Of a stretch of DNA of 64,000 bases, positions 49,178-57,935 are shown one piece after another. Source of the stretch: Paenibacillus lactis (GTDB lineage Bacteria; Bacillota; Bacilli; Paenibacillales; Paenibacillaceae). The stretch spans positions 223,957-287,956 of the forward strand of contig NZ_JAGGKI010000008.1 in NCBI RefSeq assembly GCF_017873605.1, in the 5' to 3' direction. Position numbers and translations under genes: made by a program. The notes below the pieces were generated by a model. The model worked only from the letters and a program-made list of their open reading frames with translations, ran no database searches and was not told where the DNA came from. Position 1 is the stretch's first letter. The number at the start of each line of letters is the position of its first letter.

Positions 49178-50782
49178 ATGGCATTACGTCTGCCCTCGCC
49201 GTTTCAGGCGAAGATGAAAACACTGCTGGGACCGAACTATGACAATTTTATGAAATCCTACGAACAGCCTCCGTTTGCCGGGATCCGGGTCAACACGCTG
49301 AAGATTTCGGATGAAGATTTCCGCCGCATCTCGCCATATAAGCTGGACCCGATACCTTGGTGCAAGACCGGCTATTATATTGAAGAAGGGGAGCGCCCGG
49401 GACGGCACCCGTATTATCATGCGGGGCTGTATTATATTCAGGAGCCGAGCGCCATGGCTCCGGTTGAGCTCCTTGGCGTTGAGCCGGGCGATGTCGTGCT
49501 GGACCTGTGCGCCGCACCGGGCGGGAAATCGACGCAAATAGCTGCCAAGCTGCAGGGTAAGGGGGTGCTGGTCAGCAATGACCTGCATCCGGACCGCACC
49601 AAAGCGCTGGCCAAAAACTTGGAAATGTACGGGGTACGCAATGCCATTGTGCTTAATGACAGCCCGGAGCGGATTGCCGAGGCCTTTCCCGAGGCCTTTA
49701 CGAAAATACTGATTGACGCACCCTGCTCAGGTGAAGGCATGTTCCGCAAGGACGAGTCGATGCTGAAATATTGGGAGGAGTCGTCCCCGCTGACGTTTGC
49801 CGAAATGCAGCGCGACATTTTGCATTCAGCCGTGAAGATGCTGCGTCCGGGAGGAACGCTTGTATATTCTACATGTACCTTCTCGCCGGAGGAGAATGAG
49901 GGAATGATTGCAGAGCTTCTGATGAAGCATCCGGATTTCCGGGTCATACCGATCGATCATTCGGGCCCGTTTTCGCCGGGGGAAACCGAGTGGTTAGCTC
50001 GGCACATGGAACATATCTCCGCTGAAGTGCGTGAGCAGGTCGCCGGAACAGGCAGGCTGTGGCCGCATAAAGTTCAAGGGGAAGGCCATTTTGTTGCCGT
50101 TCTGCGCCGGGAAGGCGAGCTTGCACGGATGGAGGAAGCTGATGAACAAGCGCCCCCTGTTCATGTGGATACTGCTGCCGGCGGCCACCTGGCGGTCTCA
50201 TCCGGTAAGGAGAAGCGAAGCGAACGCAAGGGACGGGGGTCCCTCCGGGATCCGCGCAAAGGCAATCCGCGCGGAGGCGGAAGAGGCGGTCAGCATGATT
50301 CGACTCGCCAGCAAGGCTCCGGGCGTCCTGCCGACTCCATCTCGCTGGAACCTTTTACAACGTTTCTGAGGGAGGATCTGCCAGGAACTCTACATGGTTA
50401 TACGGTTACCTACGGGAATCATGTGTATTTGTCCCCGTTACCGAAAGAACGCCTGGAGAGGCTCAAGGTGATTCGCCCCGGGTGGTATATGGGTCAGATC
50501 AAGAACGAACGCTTTGTTCCCGGCCACCCGCTGGCAACCGCTCTTCGCGCTGAGGAATTCGTGCGGACGATCAGCCTGCATTCGGAAGACGGGGAAGCGA
50601 TCCGTTACCTGAAGGGCGAGACGCTGTCGATACCGGAGGAGCGGCTGCAAGTTTTCGGGGCTGCAGAAGGAAAGGGATATGTGTTAGTCTGTATAGATGG
50701 CTACTCGGCAGGCTGGGGCAAATGGCAGGGCGGCATGCTTAAGAACGAATATCCGGCAGGTTGGAGGTGGACATCCGTATGA
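49178..50782 (+). CDS. RsmF-like rRNA m5C methyltransferase (paralogue 1)
   Basis: A 534-residue RsmF/NOL1/NOP2/Sun family enzyme. The methylase half (1-310) has motif I DLCAAPGGKSTQIA, IDAPCSGEGMFRKD with its Cys and the catalytic Cys in YSTCTFSPEENE. A basic Gly/Arg-rich insert (about 340-385) links to a PUA-like RNA-binding C-terminus. E. coli RsmF makes m5C1407 in 16S rRNA; the target here is inferred. AGGTAGG lies ten bases before the ATG. The stop overlaps the RsuA-like gene (ATGA). A second, diverged copy is at 52542-53927. Confidence 0.93.
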   Translation: MALRLPSPFQAKMKTLLGPNYDNFMKSYEQPPFAGIRVNTLKISDEDFRRISPYKLDPIPWCKTGYYIEEGERPGRHPYYHAGLYYIQEPSAMAPVELLGVEPGDVVLDLCAAPGGKSTQIAAKLQGKGVLVSNDLHPDRTKALAKNLEMYGVRNAIVLNDSPERIAEAFPEAFTKILIDAPCSGEGMFRKDESMLKYWEESSPLTFAEMQRDILHSAVKMLRPGGTLVYSTCTFSPEENEGMIAELLMKHPDFRVIPIDHSGPFSPGETEWLARHMEHISAEVREQVAGTGRLWPHKVQGEGHFVAVLRREGELARMEEADEQAPPVHVDTAAGGHLAVSSGKEKRSERKGRGSLRDPRKGNPRGGGRGGQHDSTRQQGSGRPADSISLEPFTTFLREDLPGTLHGYTVTYGNHVYLSPLPKERLERLKVIRPGWYMGQIKNERFVPGHPLATALRAEEFVRTISLHSEDGEAIRYLKGETLSIPEERLQVFGAAEGKGYVLVCIDGYSAGWGKWQGGMLKNEYPAGWRWTSV

Positions 50783-51540
50783 GAGCAAAGGGAAAAACGA
50801 CACAGCGGTTGGATAAGGTGTTGTCCAATATGGGGTTCGGCTCCAGGGCCGAGCTGAAGAAGAAGGCCAAGAGCGGCAGCATTGTAGTGAATGGCACTGT
50901 CGTAAAAGATCCGGGGAAGCATGTGGATCCGTATACGGATTCGATCGAAATCGATGGGGAAACCATCGCCTATCGGGAGTTTGTGTATCTCATGCTGCAT
51001 AAGCCTCCAGGCGTGATCTCGGCGACGGAGGATGTGCGGGAACGGACGGTACTGGATCTTCTGGATGAAAAGTATCTTGTATTCGAGCCTTTTCCCGTTG
51101 GAAGATTGGATAAAGATACGGAGGGCCTGCTGCTGCTGACCAATGACGGCAAGCTCGCACATGAGCTGCTGTCACCCCGAAAGCATGTGCCTAAGACCTA
51201 TCAGGCGATCGTCGAAGGACGGGTGGACGAGGAGGATATCCGGCAATTTTCCAGGGGCGTGACTTTGGATGACGGTTATGTAACCTTGCCGTCGGAGCTC
51301 GTTATCGACGCCTTGGAAGAGCAAGGCGATGGAAGCATCCGCTCCCGCATTACGCTGACCATCCATGAAGGCAAGTTCCACCAGGTCAAGCGAATGTTCG
51401 AAGCGGTCGGCAAAAAGGTGATTTACCTCAAGCGGATCAGTATGGGAACCCTCCGGCTGGACGAATCGCTCGAGATCGGCTCTTACCGGGAGCTGACGAA
51501 AGCGGAGCTGGCCGGGATCGGACGGGCGACGGACGAATAA
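50779..51540 (+). CDS. Pseudouridine synthase, RsuA/RluB/E/F family
   Basis: A 253-residue enzyme. The N-terminal S4 RNA-binding domain (RLDKVLSNMGFGSRAELKKKAK) is followed by the catalytic domain with VGRLDKDTEGLLLLTNDG, where the catalytic Asp lies. KTYQAIVEG and EGKFHQVKRMFEAVGKKVIYLKRISMG complete the family pattern. Likely it makes pseudouridine 516 in 16S rRNA like RsuA (YtzG), but RluB-type is possible. ATG 50779 has TGGAGG about eleven bases upstream and overlaps the stop of the RsmF-like gene. Confidence 0.94.
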   Translation: MRAKGKTTQRLDKVLSNMGFGSRAELKKKAKSGSIVVNGTVVKDPGKHVDPYTDSIEIDGETIAYREFVYLMLHKPPGVISATEDVRERTVLDLLDEKYLVFEPFPVGRLDKDTEGLLLLTNDGKLAHELLSPRKHVPKTYQAIVEGRVDEEDIRQFSRGVTLDDGYVTLPSELVIDALEEQGDGSIRSRITLTIHEGKFHQVKRMFEAVGKKVIYLKRISMGTLRLDESLEIGSYRELTKAELAGIGRATDE

Positions 51541-51596
51541 AATGGACGAGCTAAAGATATAGACAACGATAAAAAGTGGATAAGGATGGGTAGAGA

Positions 51597-52397
51597 ATGG
51601 CATACAAATTAGTAGCGCTTGACGTAGACGGGACGCTTCTGAATGATGAGCATGAAATAACCGAGGTAACCAGGAACACCGTGATGGAAGCTGCAAGGCA
51701 GGGGATTGAGATCGTGCTGTGCACGGGCCGCGGACCGCTCAACTCGATTCCGTTCATGGAGAGCATGGGGCTCGGCGGTTATGTAATCAGTCATAACGGG
51801 GCGGCTACGGTGGAGGTTGAAACGAAGCGAATCGTTCACCAGTTCGGCATGGAGCAGGCGGAGCTGGATCCGTTTATGACCTATTGCCGGGAGCGGGGTG
51901 TTCATTTCGACATCAATACAGCCTTCGAAATGTATGTAGACAATGTGGAGGAGCTTGCAGGCCCTGTCCGGCATATGTATGAAAATTACTTGATGATGCC
52001 GAGCAATCTCCCGGCCTGGGAGGAGCTGCCCGACCCGGTTGTCAAATTTACCGCCTTCGGCGAACCCGGGGATATGGACGCCGTCCTCAAGGACTGGAGC
52101 ACATGGACGATGACCCTTAATATGCTCCGCAGCGGCGAATACTTCATCGATCTGATGCATGCGGAGGCCTCCAAGGGCAGTGCGCTGAAGCAGCTTGCCG
52201 CGAAAAGGGGATACCGGCAGGAAGAGGTGCTTGCCATCGGCAACTATTATAACGATATTACGATGCTTACATTTGCCGGCATGGGCATTGCCATGGACAA
52301 CTCGCCGGTCGAGGTAAAGGCTGCTGCGAATGCGGTGACCGCGTCCAACAACGAAGACGGCGTTCACGAAGCTTTGGTCAAATACTGCTTGTCCTAG
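51597..52397 (+). CDS. Cof-type HAD-IIB hydrolase
   Basis: A 266-residue haloacid dehalogenase phosphatase. Motif I is LVALDVDGTLLNDEHE, motif II LCTGRGPLN, motif III the Lys in ASKGSALKQLA, and motif IV GNYYNDITMLTFAGMGIAM, where the family usually has GDxxNDxxM; here Asn replaces the first Asp. Such Cof proteins act on small sugar or nucleotide phosphates; the actual substrate is unknown. AGAGAATGG precedes the ATG only weakly. It lies 56 bases behind the pseudouridine synthase gene and ends the unit. Confidence 0.93.
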   Translation: MAYKLVALDVDGTLLNDEHEITEVTRNTVMEAARQGIEIVLCTGRGPLNSIPFMESMGLGGYVISHNGAATVEVETKRIVHQFGMEQAELDPFMTYCRERGVHFDINTAFEMYVDNVEELAGPVRHMYENYLMMPSNLPAWEELPDPVVKFTAFGEPGDMDAVLKDWSTWTMTLNMLRSGEYFIDLMHAEASKGSALKQLAAKRGYRQEEVLAIGNYYNDITMLTFAGMGIAMDNSPVEVKAAANAVTASNNEDGVHEALVKYCLS

Positions 52398-52422
52398 TGC
52401 TATTATGCTCCGCGCATAAAAC

Positions 52423-52470
52423 AAGGCGCTGCTGCAACCACGGATATGTGGCTGCAGCAGCGCCTTATTT
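52423..52470. terminator. Bidirectional terminator
   Basis: AAGGCGCTGCTGCA pairs perfectly with TGCAGCAGCGCCTT, with inner ACCAC/GTGGC pairs, then ATTTGC. It separates the HAD gene from the convergent second RsmF-like gene. Confidence 0.9.
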
Positions 52471-52541
52471 GCTTGAATGACGGTTCACATGAATCTACCG
52501 CAATGTCGTCAAGCATGAAGGAGCCTTAAATGTCACTGTCA

Positions 52542-53927
52542 TTACTTAAACTGGCGCAGGCCCTTAGGCAGGTGATTCTTGAGCTGTCCGCCGCTGGCCT
52601 TGCCCCATCCGAGCGGCAGCCCGTCGGTCGTCACGAGGGTCCATCCTTTATAATCGGCTGGAACCGATAGCGTTTCACCCCTAAGGTAGGCCGAGACCTC
52701 GGCCGAATCCGGGGGCAGATCGACGGCGCGAGCGGCTTGCTCCGGCTTGCTGGCCATCGCGAGCGCGTGGGCGGGCTCGATCCGGTTCTTCTTGAGGTGG
52801 GCGAGATGAAGGCCGGCACGGAGAATTTTCAGCCCGCGCAGCTGATGCTCGCTCCAGCTCCAGCCTTCGCCGGCCGGCAGCCAATAGAGCTCATCCCCGA
52901 ACAACAGAGGAGCGCCCGGAGGCAGCTCATGGCCCGGTAAGTCCTGCTCTGCCCACGCTTTAAACGCTTCAAGGGCGGATCGCTCCGCCGAGGGCTTGTC
53001 TCCTCGGCGTGATTTGCCGCCTCGCTTGGACTCTGCCTCCGTGTGAGGCTGCTCGCCCGCTGATCCTCCCTCCGCGTTCTTGACGAGGACGGCCACGAAG
53101 TGGCCTTCTCCCCGTTCCCGGTGCGGCCACAGGCGCTTCATGCCGCAAAGCTGAAGCTCAGGATACCGGGCGAGGATGCGCTGCACCATGTTCTCGTTCT
53201 CGTCTTCGTTGAAGGTGCAGGTGGAGTAGGCTAAAGTGCCTCCAGGCTTCAGCATGGCACAAGCGTCCTGCACAATGTCCCATTGCCTGGAGACGCATAG
53301 CTCCACGTGGGAAGGCGACCACTCTTCGATCGCGCCGGGATCCTTGCGGAACATCCCTTCGCCCGAGCAGGGGGCGTCCAGCATAATCCGGTCGAAGCAT
53401 CCGGCGAAGCGCCGGGAGAGCTCGTCCGGTGCAGCACTGGTCACGACGGCATTGGAAATACCCATTCGTTCCACGTTCTCGGAGAGGATTCTGGCCCGCT
53501 CCGGATGAATCTCATTGGCGATGAGCAGGCCGCGTCCCGCCATTTTGGAAGCAATGTGGCTGGTTTTTCCTCCCGGCGCCGCAGCAAGGTCAAGGATCGT
53601 CTCTCCCGGCTGCGGGTCAAGCAGCTCTACCGCTGACATCGCCGAGGGTTCCTGAATATAATATAGTCCGGCAGTATGGTACGGATGCTTGCCGGGACGT
53701 ACCGTTTCATCGTAATAATAACCTGTATCGCACCAGGGAACCGGTGTCAGCCGGAAATCCCGCAGGATGTTCCGTACAGGTTCAGCAGCCCGTTCCGCCT
53801 TCAGCAGATTAAGACGAAGGCCTTGCGTGCGGGGCATGTCATAGCTGGCAAAAAAATCGTCCGACTCCTCTCGAAGCAGCTCCTGCATACGGGAGACGAA
53901 GTCGGCGGGCAGTTGTTCCTTTCCCAT
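52542..53927 (-). CDS. RsmF-like rRNA m5C methyltransferase (paralogue 2)
   Basis: A 461-residue protein of the same family as the gene at 49178-50782. The methylase half has motif I DLAAAPGGKTSHIA, LDAPCSGEGMFRKD and catalytic YSTCTFNEDENENM, and the C-terminal half repeats the PUA-like layout (LRGETLSVPADYKGWTLV). The basic linker is shorter (about 305-335). Start ATG 53927 has AAGGAG eleven bases before; the frame extends to 54020 without a ribosome site. The two paralogues face each other across the RsuA and HAD genes. Confidence 0.93.
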   Translation of the reverse strand: MGKEQLPADFVSRMQELLREESDDFFASYDMPRTQGLRLNLLKAERAAEPVRNILRDFRLTPVPWCDTGYYYDETVRPGKHPYHTAGLYYIQEPSAMSAVELLDPQPGETILDLAAAPGGKTSHIASKMAGRGLLIANEIHPERARILSENVERMGISNAVVTSAAPDELSRRFAGCFDRIMLDAPCSGEGMFRKDPGAIEEWSPSHVELCVSRQWDIVQDACAMLKPGGTLAYSTCTFNEDENENMVQRILARYPELQLCGMKRLWPHRERGEGHFVAVLVKNAEGGSAGEQPHTEAESKRGGKSRRGDKPSAERSALEAFKAWAEQDLPGHELPPGAPLLFGDELYWLPAGEGWSWSEHQLRGLKILRAGLHLAHLKKNRIEPAHALAMASKPEQAARAVDLPPDSAEVSAYLRGETLSVPADYKGWTLVTTDGLPLGWGKASGGQLKNHLPKGLRQFK

Positions 53928-54156
53928 CCGGTCAGCAGCTCCTTTTTCGTGCAAAATATCCGTTGTTCTCTCTCGTAACCACGAGCAGCTCACGCAGAAG
54001 CAACTATAAGGTAACGGCACTTAGGAAGGCGGCCGCGCCAGGACGAAACATCATGCGAATTCCATGCGGCAACTTCCCGGGCTCTTGAGGAACGGTCAAT
54101 AGTTTATCACGCGGCAGCGGTGCTCGTAAAGAATACATTACGACCCGCTCTGCCGC

Positions 54157-54187
54157 AAAAAAAGACCGCCCTGATTAAGGGACGGCC
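54157..54187 (-). terminator. Terminator of the diguanylate cyclase gene
   Basis: On the minus strand GGCCGTCCC pairs with GGGCGGTC around a short loop and is followed by TTTTTTT, eight bases after the stop codon. Confidence 0.9.
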
Positions 54188-54194
54188 TTGGCCT

Positions 54195-55361
54195 TTACTG
54201 GACGGCGGCTTCCTTCGGCTCATTGAGCAATTCCTCCAAAGAGCGGTAATCGGTAACCTTATTCTTACCCGTCGTTTTTGAATGATACATCGCTTTGTCG
54301 GCTTGATTCATCAGCTCGTCCCCCTGGACGCCCTGACGGAGCACGCTGTATCCGACACTGATGGTCACGATGGTCTCCGCAGCCACGCGGGCCCGGATAT
54401 TCTCGGCAACCTGGGAGGGCTTGATCTTGCGATCCACCACGAGCGCAACCAGCTCCTCGCCTCCGTATCGGCCGGTAATCCCGATCCCGTCTAGCTCCTC
54501 TTCCATGATGGCAGCCACTTGCTTCAGCACTTCATCGGCTCTGGCGTGGCCCTGGGTATCGTTCAGCTTCTTGAAATTGTCAATATCGCAGAAGATCGCG
54601 GATATCTTCAAAGCCTGGGCAGTGTAGTGATCCAGGTATTTCATGAAATGTCTCCGGTTGTATAGGCCGGTCAAGCCATCCGTGATCGCCGAGCGATAGA
54701 TGGATTGCATCAGTTCTACGATCCGCCGGAACAGGATGAAGAATACAAGGGTGTAGAACAACACCGGGAGCGCGAGCGCAAAGCCCTGCAGCGGGATGGA
54801 TACGATGCCTGTGTAGGTTTGTACGGCTTGAAGCGCGAACCACAGAGCGTAGGCGGCAAGTCCGACCGCATATTTCACGGGCTGCCCGATGCGCGGAACC
54901 CCTTTCGTAAAGGCGACATATAAAGCGCAGAGCAAGATGACGTCAAAATATACGCTTTGCCAGACCGGATCAATGGTGAAGGACAGAAATGATGGAAGAA
55001 TCAGCGGAAGCAATAGAAGGGCGGCGGTCAGCAGCGGGAGCCAGTAATGCATCGTCTTGATTTTGCGGTACAGCATGACAACGGACATATTGAGCAGCAC
55101 GAATGAGAAGAGGCGGATGATGCGAAGCACGATCGGTTCTGGCGAAAAATCGACAATTCCGATCCATGCCGAATGGATGTTCAGACCCTCGTGTGTCATA
55201 ATGAAAGAGAAAGCGGCCGCCATATAAATATATGCGCTCTTCCGCTGCCTGCTGTACATAAAAAGGCACATGATCAGCATCATGAACGCGATGCAAGCCC
55301 CGCAGACAGCGAATATCATTGGCAGAGGCGAAGTCGACCAAGAGGTCAAATCTGTGGACAA
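54195..55361 (-). CDS. Diguanylate cyclase with seven-helix membrane sensor
   Basis: A 388-residue protein. About seven membrane helices fill residues 12-215; the cytosolic GGDEF domain follows (about 225-375). It has TDGLTGLYNRRHF, FCDIDNFKKLND and the active-site RYGGEEL (GGEEF type), so cyclic-di-GMP synthesis is expected. The usual inhibitory RxxD site five residues before GGEEL is absent. The start is TTG 55361 with CAGGAG nine bases before. The N-terminal region is not a recognised 7TMR or MHYT domain by eye. It is divergent from the glycosyltransferase. Confidence 0.93.
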   Translation of the reverse strand: MSTDLTSWSTSPLPMIFAVCGACIAFMMLIMCLFMYSRQRKSAYIYMAAAFSFIMTHEGLNIHSAWIGIVDFSPEPIVLRIIRLFSFVLLNMSVVMLYRKIKTMHYWLPLLTAALLLLPLILPSFLSFTIDPVWQSVYFDVILLCALYVAFTKGVPRIGQPVKYAVGLAAYALWFALQAVQTYTGIVSIPLQGFALALPVLFYTLVFFILFRRIVELMQSIYRSAITDGLTGLYNRRHFMKYLDHYTAQALKISAIFCDIDNFKKLNDTQGHARADEVLKQVAAIMEEELDGIGITGRYGGEELVALVVDRKIKPSQVAENIRARVAAETIVTISVGYSVLRQGVQGDELMNQADKAMYHSKTTGKNKVTDYRSLEELLNEPKEAAVQ

Positions 55362-55475
55362 ATGGCTTCACTCCTGTAGGTTTCCTTTGCATGAAACATA
55401 TGTTCTAATATATCATATCGAAAAAGATTCTGGAAAGAGATTTAAAGAAAGAGATTTATAGAAAGGGAGATCCCC

Positions 55476-56612
55476 ATGAAACTTCTTCAAGCATTATTCT
55501 TCCCTCCTGAACAGCCGGGCGGCGTATCGTCGATGATTCCATATTTGCAGGAACGGTTCCATTCCTCCCGATGGGAGATGGAGATGTTCTGGCTCCCGAA
55601 GCGGATCCGCAATAAAGGCCACGAGGATCCGGTCTTTCATACCTTTGATTGGAAGGAATTCGAGGAAAGTCCGATTGTTGCAAAATATATACAGACCTAC
55701 CGGGATTATTTATGGTGGACCCGGCTGCGCATCCAAAAGCCTTATGATCTCATTCATAGCCATCATCCGATTGCAGGCATGTCCATGAAAGCCGTATTCC
55801 CGGAGGTTCCGCTTATCCAAACCGTCCATTCGAGTTATGAGCGGGAGCTGATTTTGAACGGAAAAATTCGAGAGGGCGGGCCTGAGCACCGTTTCCTCAC
55901 CTCTCTGTACAAAGAGCTTGAGTTTATCAGCGACCGTCTGGTGACGGTGTCGGAATCCTTCAAGTCCTATATGTCTCCATATGTGGATCAAGCCGATTCG
56001 ATCGAGGTCATCCATAACGGATTCGACGATCGGCGCTTTAAGCCGGTTCCCCATGAAAATACGGTCCCTCAGCTGGTGACTGTATGCCGCCTTGTTCCTG
56101 CGAAGGGACTGGATATTCTGCTCCAGGCTTGCGCCGAGCTGAAACGAAAAGGCCATGATTATGTCCTTCATATCATCGGAGACGGCCCTGCTCGCCAAGA
56201 GCTGGAGGAGATGGCCAAATCGCTGGGCATTTACCAGGAAACGATATTTTACGGTTATACGCTTCATCCCGAGGAATTCATGCCATTCTTTGATATCTTC
56301 GTTCTGCCATCGAGGGCGGAAGCCTTCGGCTCCGTATTCGCGGAGGCGGCGCTGAGCTGCCTTGCGCTAGTCGGCACCAATGTCGGCGGTATTGCGGAGC
56401 AGATTGAGGACGGGGTGAACGGGCTGCTGGTACCGACGGAGGATCCGAATGCGCTGGCGGACGCCCTGGAGAAGGTCATCGTGGACCCGCTGTACCGGTA
56501 TGAGCTGGCCCGGACCGCGTCGGATAAGGCGAAAAACCAATATTCGTTGTCCCGTTCAGTCAATCAGCTGAAAAAAATGTATTTGAATTATCAACCGAAG
56601 AAAGAGAGCTAA
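55476..56612 (+). CDS. GT4 family glycosyltransferase
   Basis: A 378-residue GT-B glycosyltransferase. The N-terminal half has the glycine loop PPEQPGGVSSMI and DLIHSHHPIAGM. The C-terminal half has CRLVPAKGLDILLQACA, IIGDGPARQELE and the retaining E-x7-E motif in SRAEAFGSVFAEAALS. No membrane helix is seen, so it acts at the cytosolic face, on an unknown acceptor (surface polysaccharide, glycolipid or bacillithiol-like). GAAAGGGAG precedes the ATG. YhaO follows nine bases after its stop, suggesting a shared transcript. Confidence 0.93.
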   Translation: MKLLQALFFPPEQPGGVSSMIPYLQERFHSSRWEMEMFWLPKRIRNKGHEDPVFHTFDWKEFEESPIVAKYIQTYRDYLWWTRLRIQKPYDLIHSHHPIAGMSMKAVFPEVPLIQTVHSSYERELILNGKIREGGPEHRFLTSLYKELEFISDRLVTVSESFKSYMSPYVDQADSIEVIHNGFDDRRFKPVPHENTVPQLVTVCRLVPAKGLDILLQACAELKRKGHDYVLHIIGDGPARQELEEMAKSLGIYQETIFYGYTLHPEEFMPFFDIFVLPSRAEAFGSVFAEAALSCLALVGTNVGGIAEQIEDGVNGLLVPTEDPNALADALEKVIVDPLYRYELARTASDKAKNQYSLSRSVNQLKKMYLNYQPKKES

Positions 56613-56621
56613 AGAGCGGCT

Positions 56622-57935
56622 ATGGCTTCATTTCGATTTATACATGCTGCGGACCTCCATCTAGACAGTCCGTTCATCGGCCTGCGGGGACTGGATGACG
56701 GGATGCGCTCCTTCATTCAGGATTCGACCTTCCGGGCGCTGGAACGGCTGGTTCGGCTTGCCGTAAGCGAGCAGGTGGATTTTATGGTCATTAGCGGCGA
56801 TATTTATGACAGTTCCAACATTTCGCTCCGCGCGCAGCTTCGCTTCCTGGATGCGATGGAGTCCTTGGCGCGGGAGGGAATAGCGGTATACGTTATCCAT
56901 GGAAACCACGATCCGCTGGACAGCGCGAAGCTTGCGGTGAAGCTGCCCCCGAACGTTCAAGAGTTCGGGGCCGAGCCTTCCCGGGTGACGGCCGTCCGGC
57001 GTTCGGACAAGCGGGAGGTGGCGCAGATCACCGGCATGTCCTATCCGACATCGAAGGTGACGGATAATATTGCGCTTACCTATCCGCAGGCAACCCGGGA
57101 GCTTTATCATATCGGGCTGCTTCATGCGAATGTGGATGGCGATGCCCAGCACGAAACGTACGCGCCGTGCACGCGTAAGGATTTGTCGCAGGCCGGTTAT
57201 CACTACTGGGCGCTCGGGCATATCCATACCCGTCGGATGCTGCAGGAATCGCCCTATATTGTGTATCCGGGCAATATTCAAGGGCGGCATATCAAGGAAA
57301 CCGGACCGAAAGGGTGCTATGTCGTCGATGTCGACGAGGGGTATAACACCGTGCTGAGCTTCCATGAGCTGGACTCCATGCGGTGGAGCCTGGTGCAAGC
57401 GCCGATCGATGGATGCGGCAGCGTGGACGAATGGAGGCAATACCTGGAGCGTACGCTCGGGCAGGTTGCGGAGGAAAACAGGGAGAAGCTCAGTTTGGTC
57501 CGGGTCATGATCACGGGCCGCAGTCCTGTCCACCGGCAGCTTGAAAACGGCTACGTGCTCGATGAGCTGCTAAGCGAGATGAGGAGAAGGGAAGCGGCTA
57601 AGGCGAAGACCCAGGGCTACGGCGGCTGCGTCTGGATCGAGGGCTTCGCGCTTCAATCCGGGGATGTGCTTGATCTGGACCGTCTGCTTGCCGAGGACAG
57701 CTTCGCCGGGGAACTGCTCCGTCTTGCTCGCAAGGAGCAGTCGGAGCAGCGCTTGCTTGCGGACGACGGGATTGTACCCTATGCATTGGCGCCGCTGATG
57801 GAGCATGCCGAAATCCGGGCGCTGCTCGAACGCATGCCCGCCGAAGAACTGCTGGACTGGCTGCGCAGGGCGGAGGAGCTGACGCTTACGCTGCTGACTC
57901 AAGAGTCTAAGCGGGGAGAAGGTGCCGGGATATGA
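56622..57935 (+). CDS. yhaO: SbcD-like DNA repair exonuclease YhaO
   Basis: A 437-residue metallophosphoesterase of the SbcD/Mre11 group. Metal motifs are FIHAADLHLDSPF, ISGDIYDSS, IHGNHDPLD, GLLHANVDGDAQH and WALGHIHTR, in the correct order for a two-metal nuclease. The C-terminal region (about 290-437) should contact the ATPase partner. It overlaps YhaN by ATGA (57932-57935). In B. subtilis yhaO-yhaN are followed by yhaM; that gene is not here. The ribosome site is weak. Confidence 0.93.
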   Translation: MASFRFIHAADLHLDSPFIGLRGLDDGMRSFIQDSTFRALERLVRLAVSEQVDFMVISGDIYDSSNISLRAQLRFLDAMESLAREGIAVYVIHGNHDPLDSAKLAVKLPPNVQEFGAEPSRVTAVRRSDKREVAQITGMSYPTSKVTDNIALTYPQATRELYHIGLLHANVDGDAQHETYAPCTRKDLSQAGYHYWALGHIHTRRMLQESPYIVYPGNIQGRHIKETGPKGCYVVDVDEGYNTVLSFHELDSMRWSLVQAPIDGCGSVDEWRQYLERTLGQVAEENREKLSLVRVMITGRSPVHRQLENGYVLDELLSEMRRREAAKAKTQGYGGCVWIEGFALQSGDVLDLDRLLAEDSFAGELLRLARKEQSEQRLLADDGIVPYALAPLMEHAEIRALLERMPAEELLDWLRRAEELTLTLLTQESKRGEGAGI

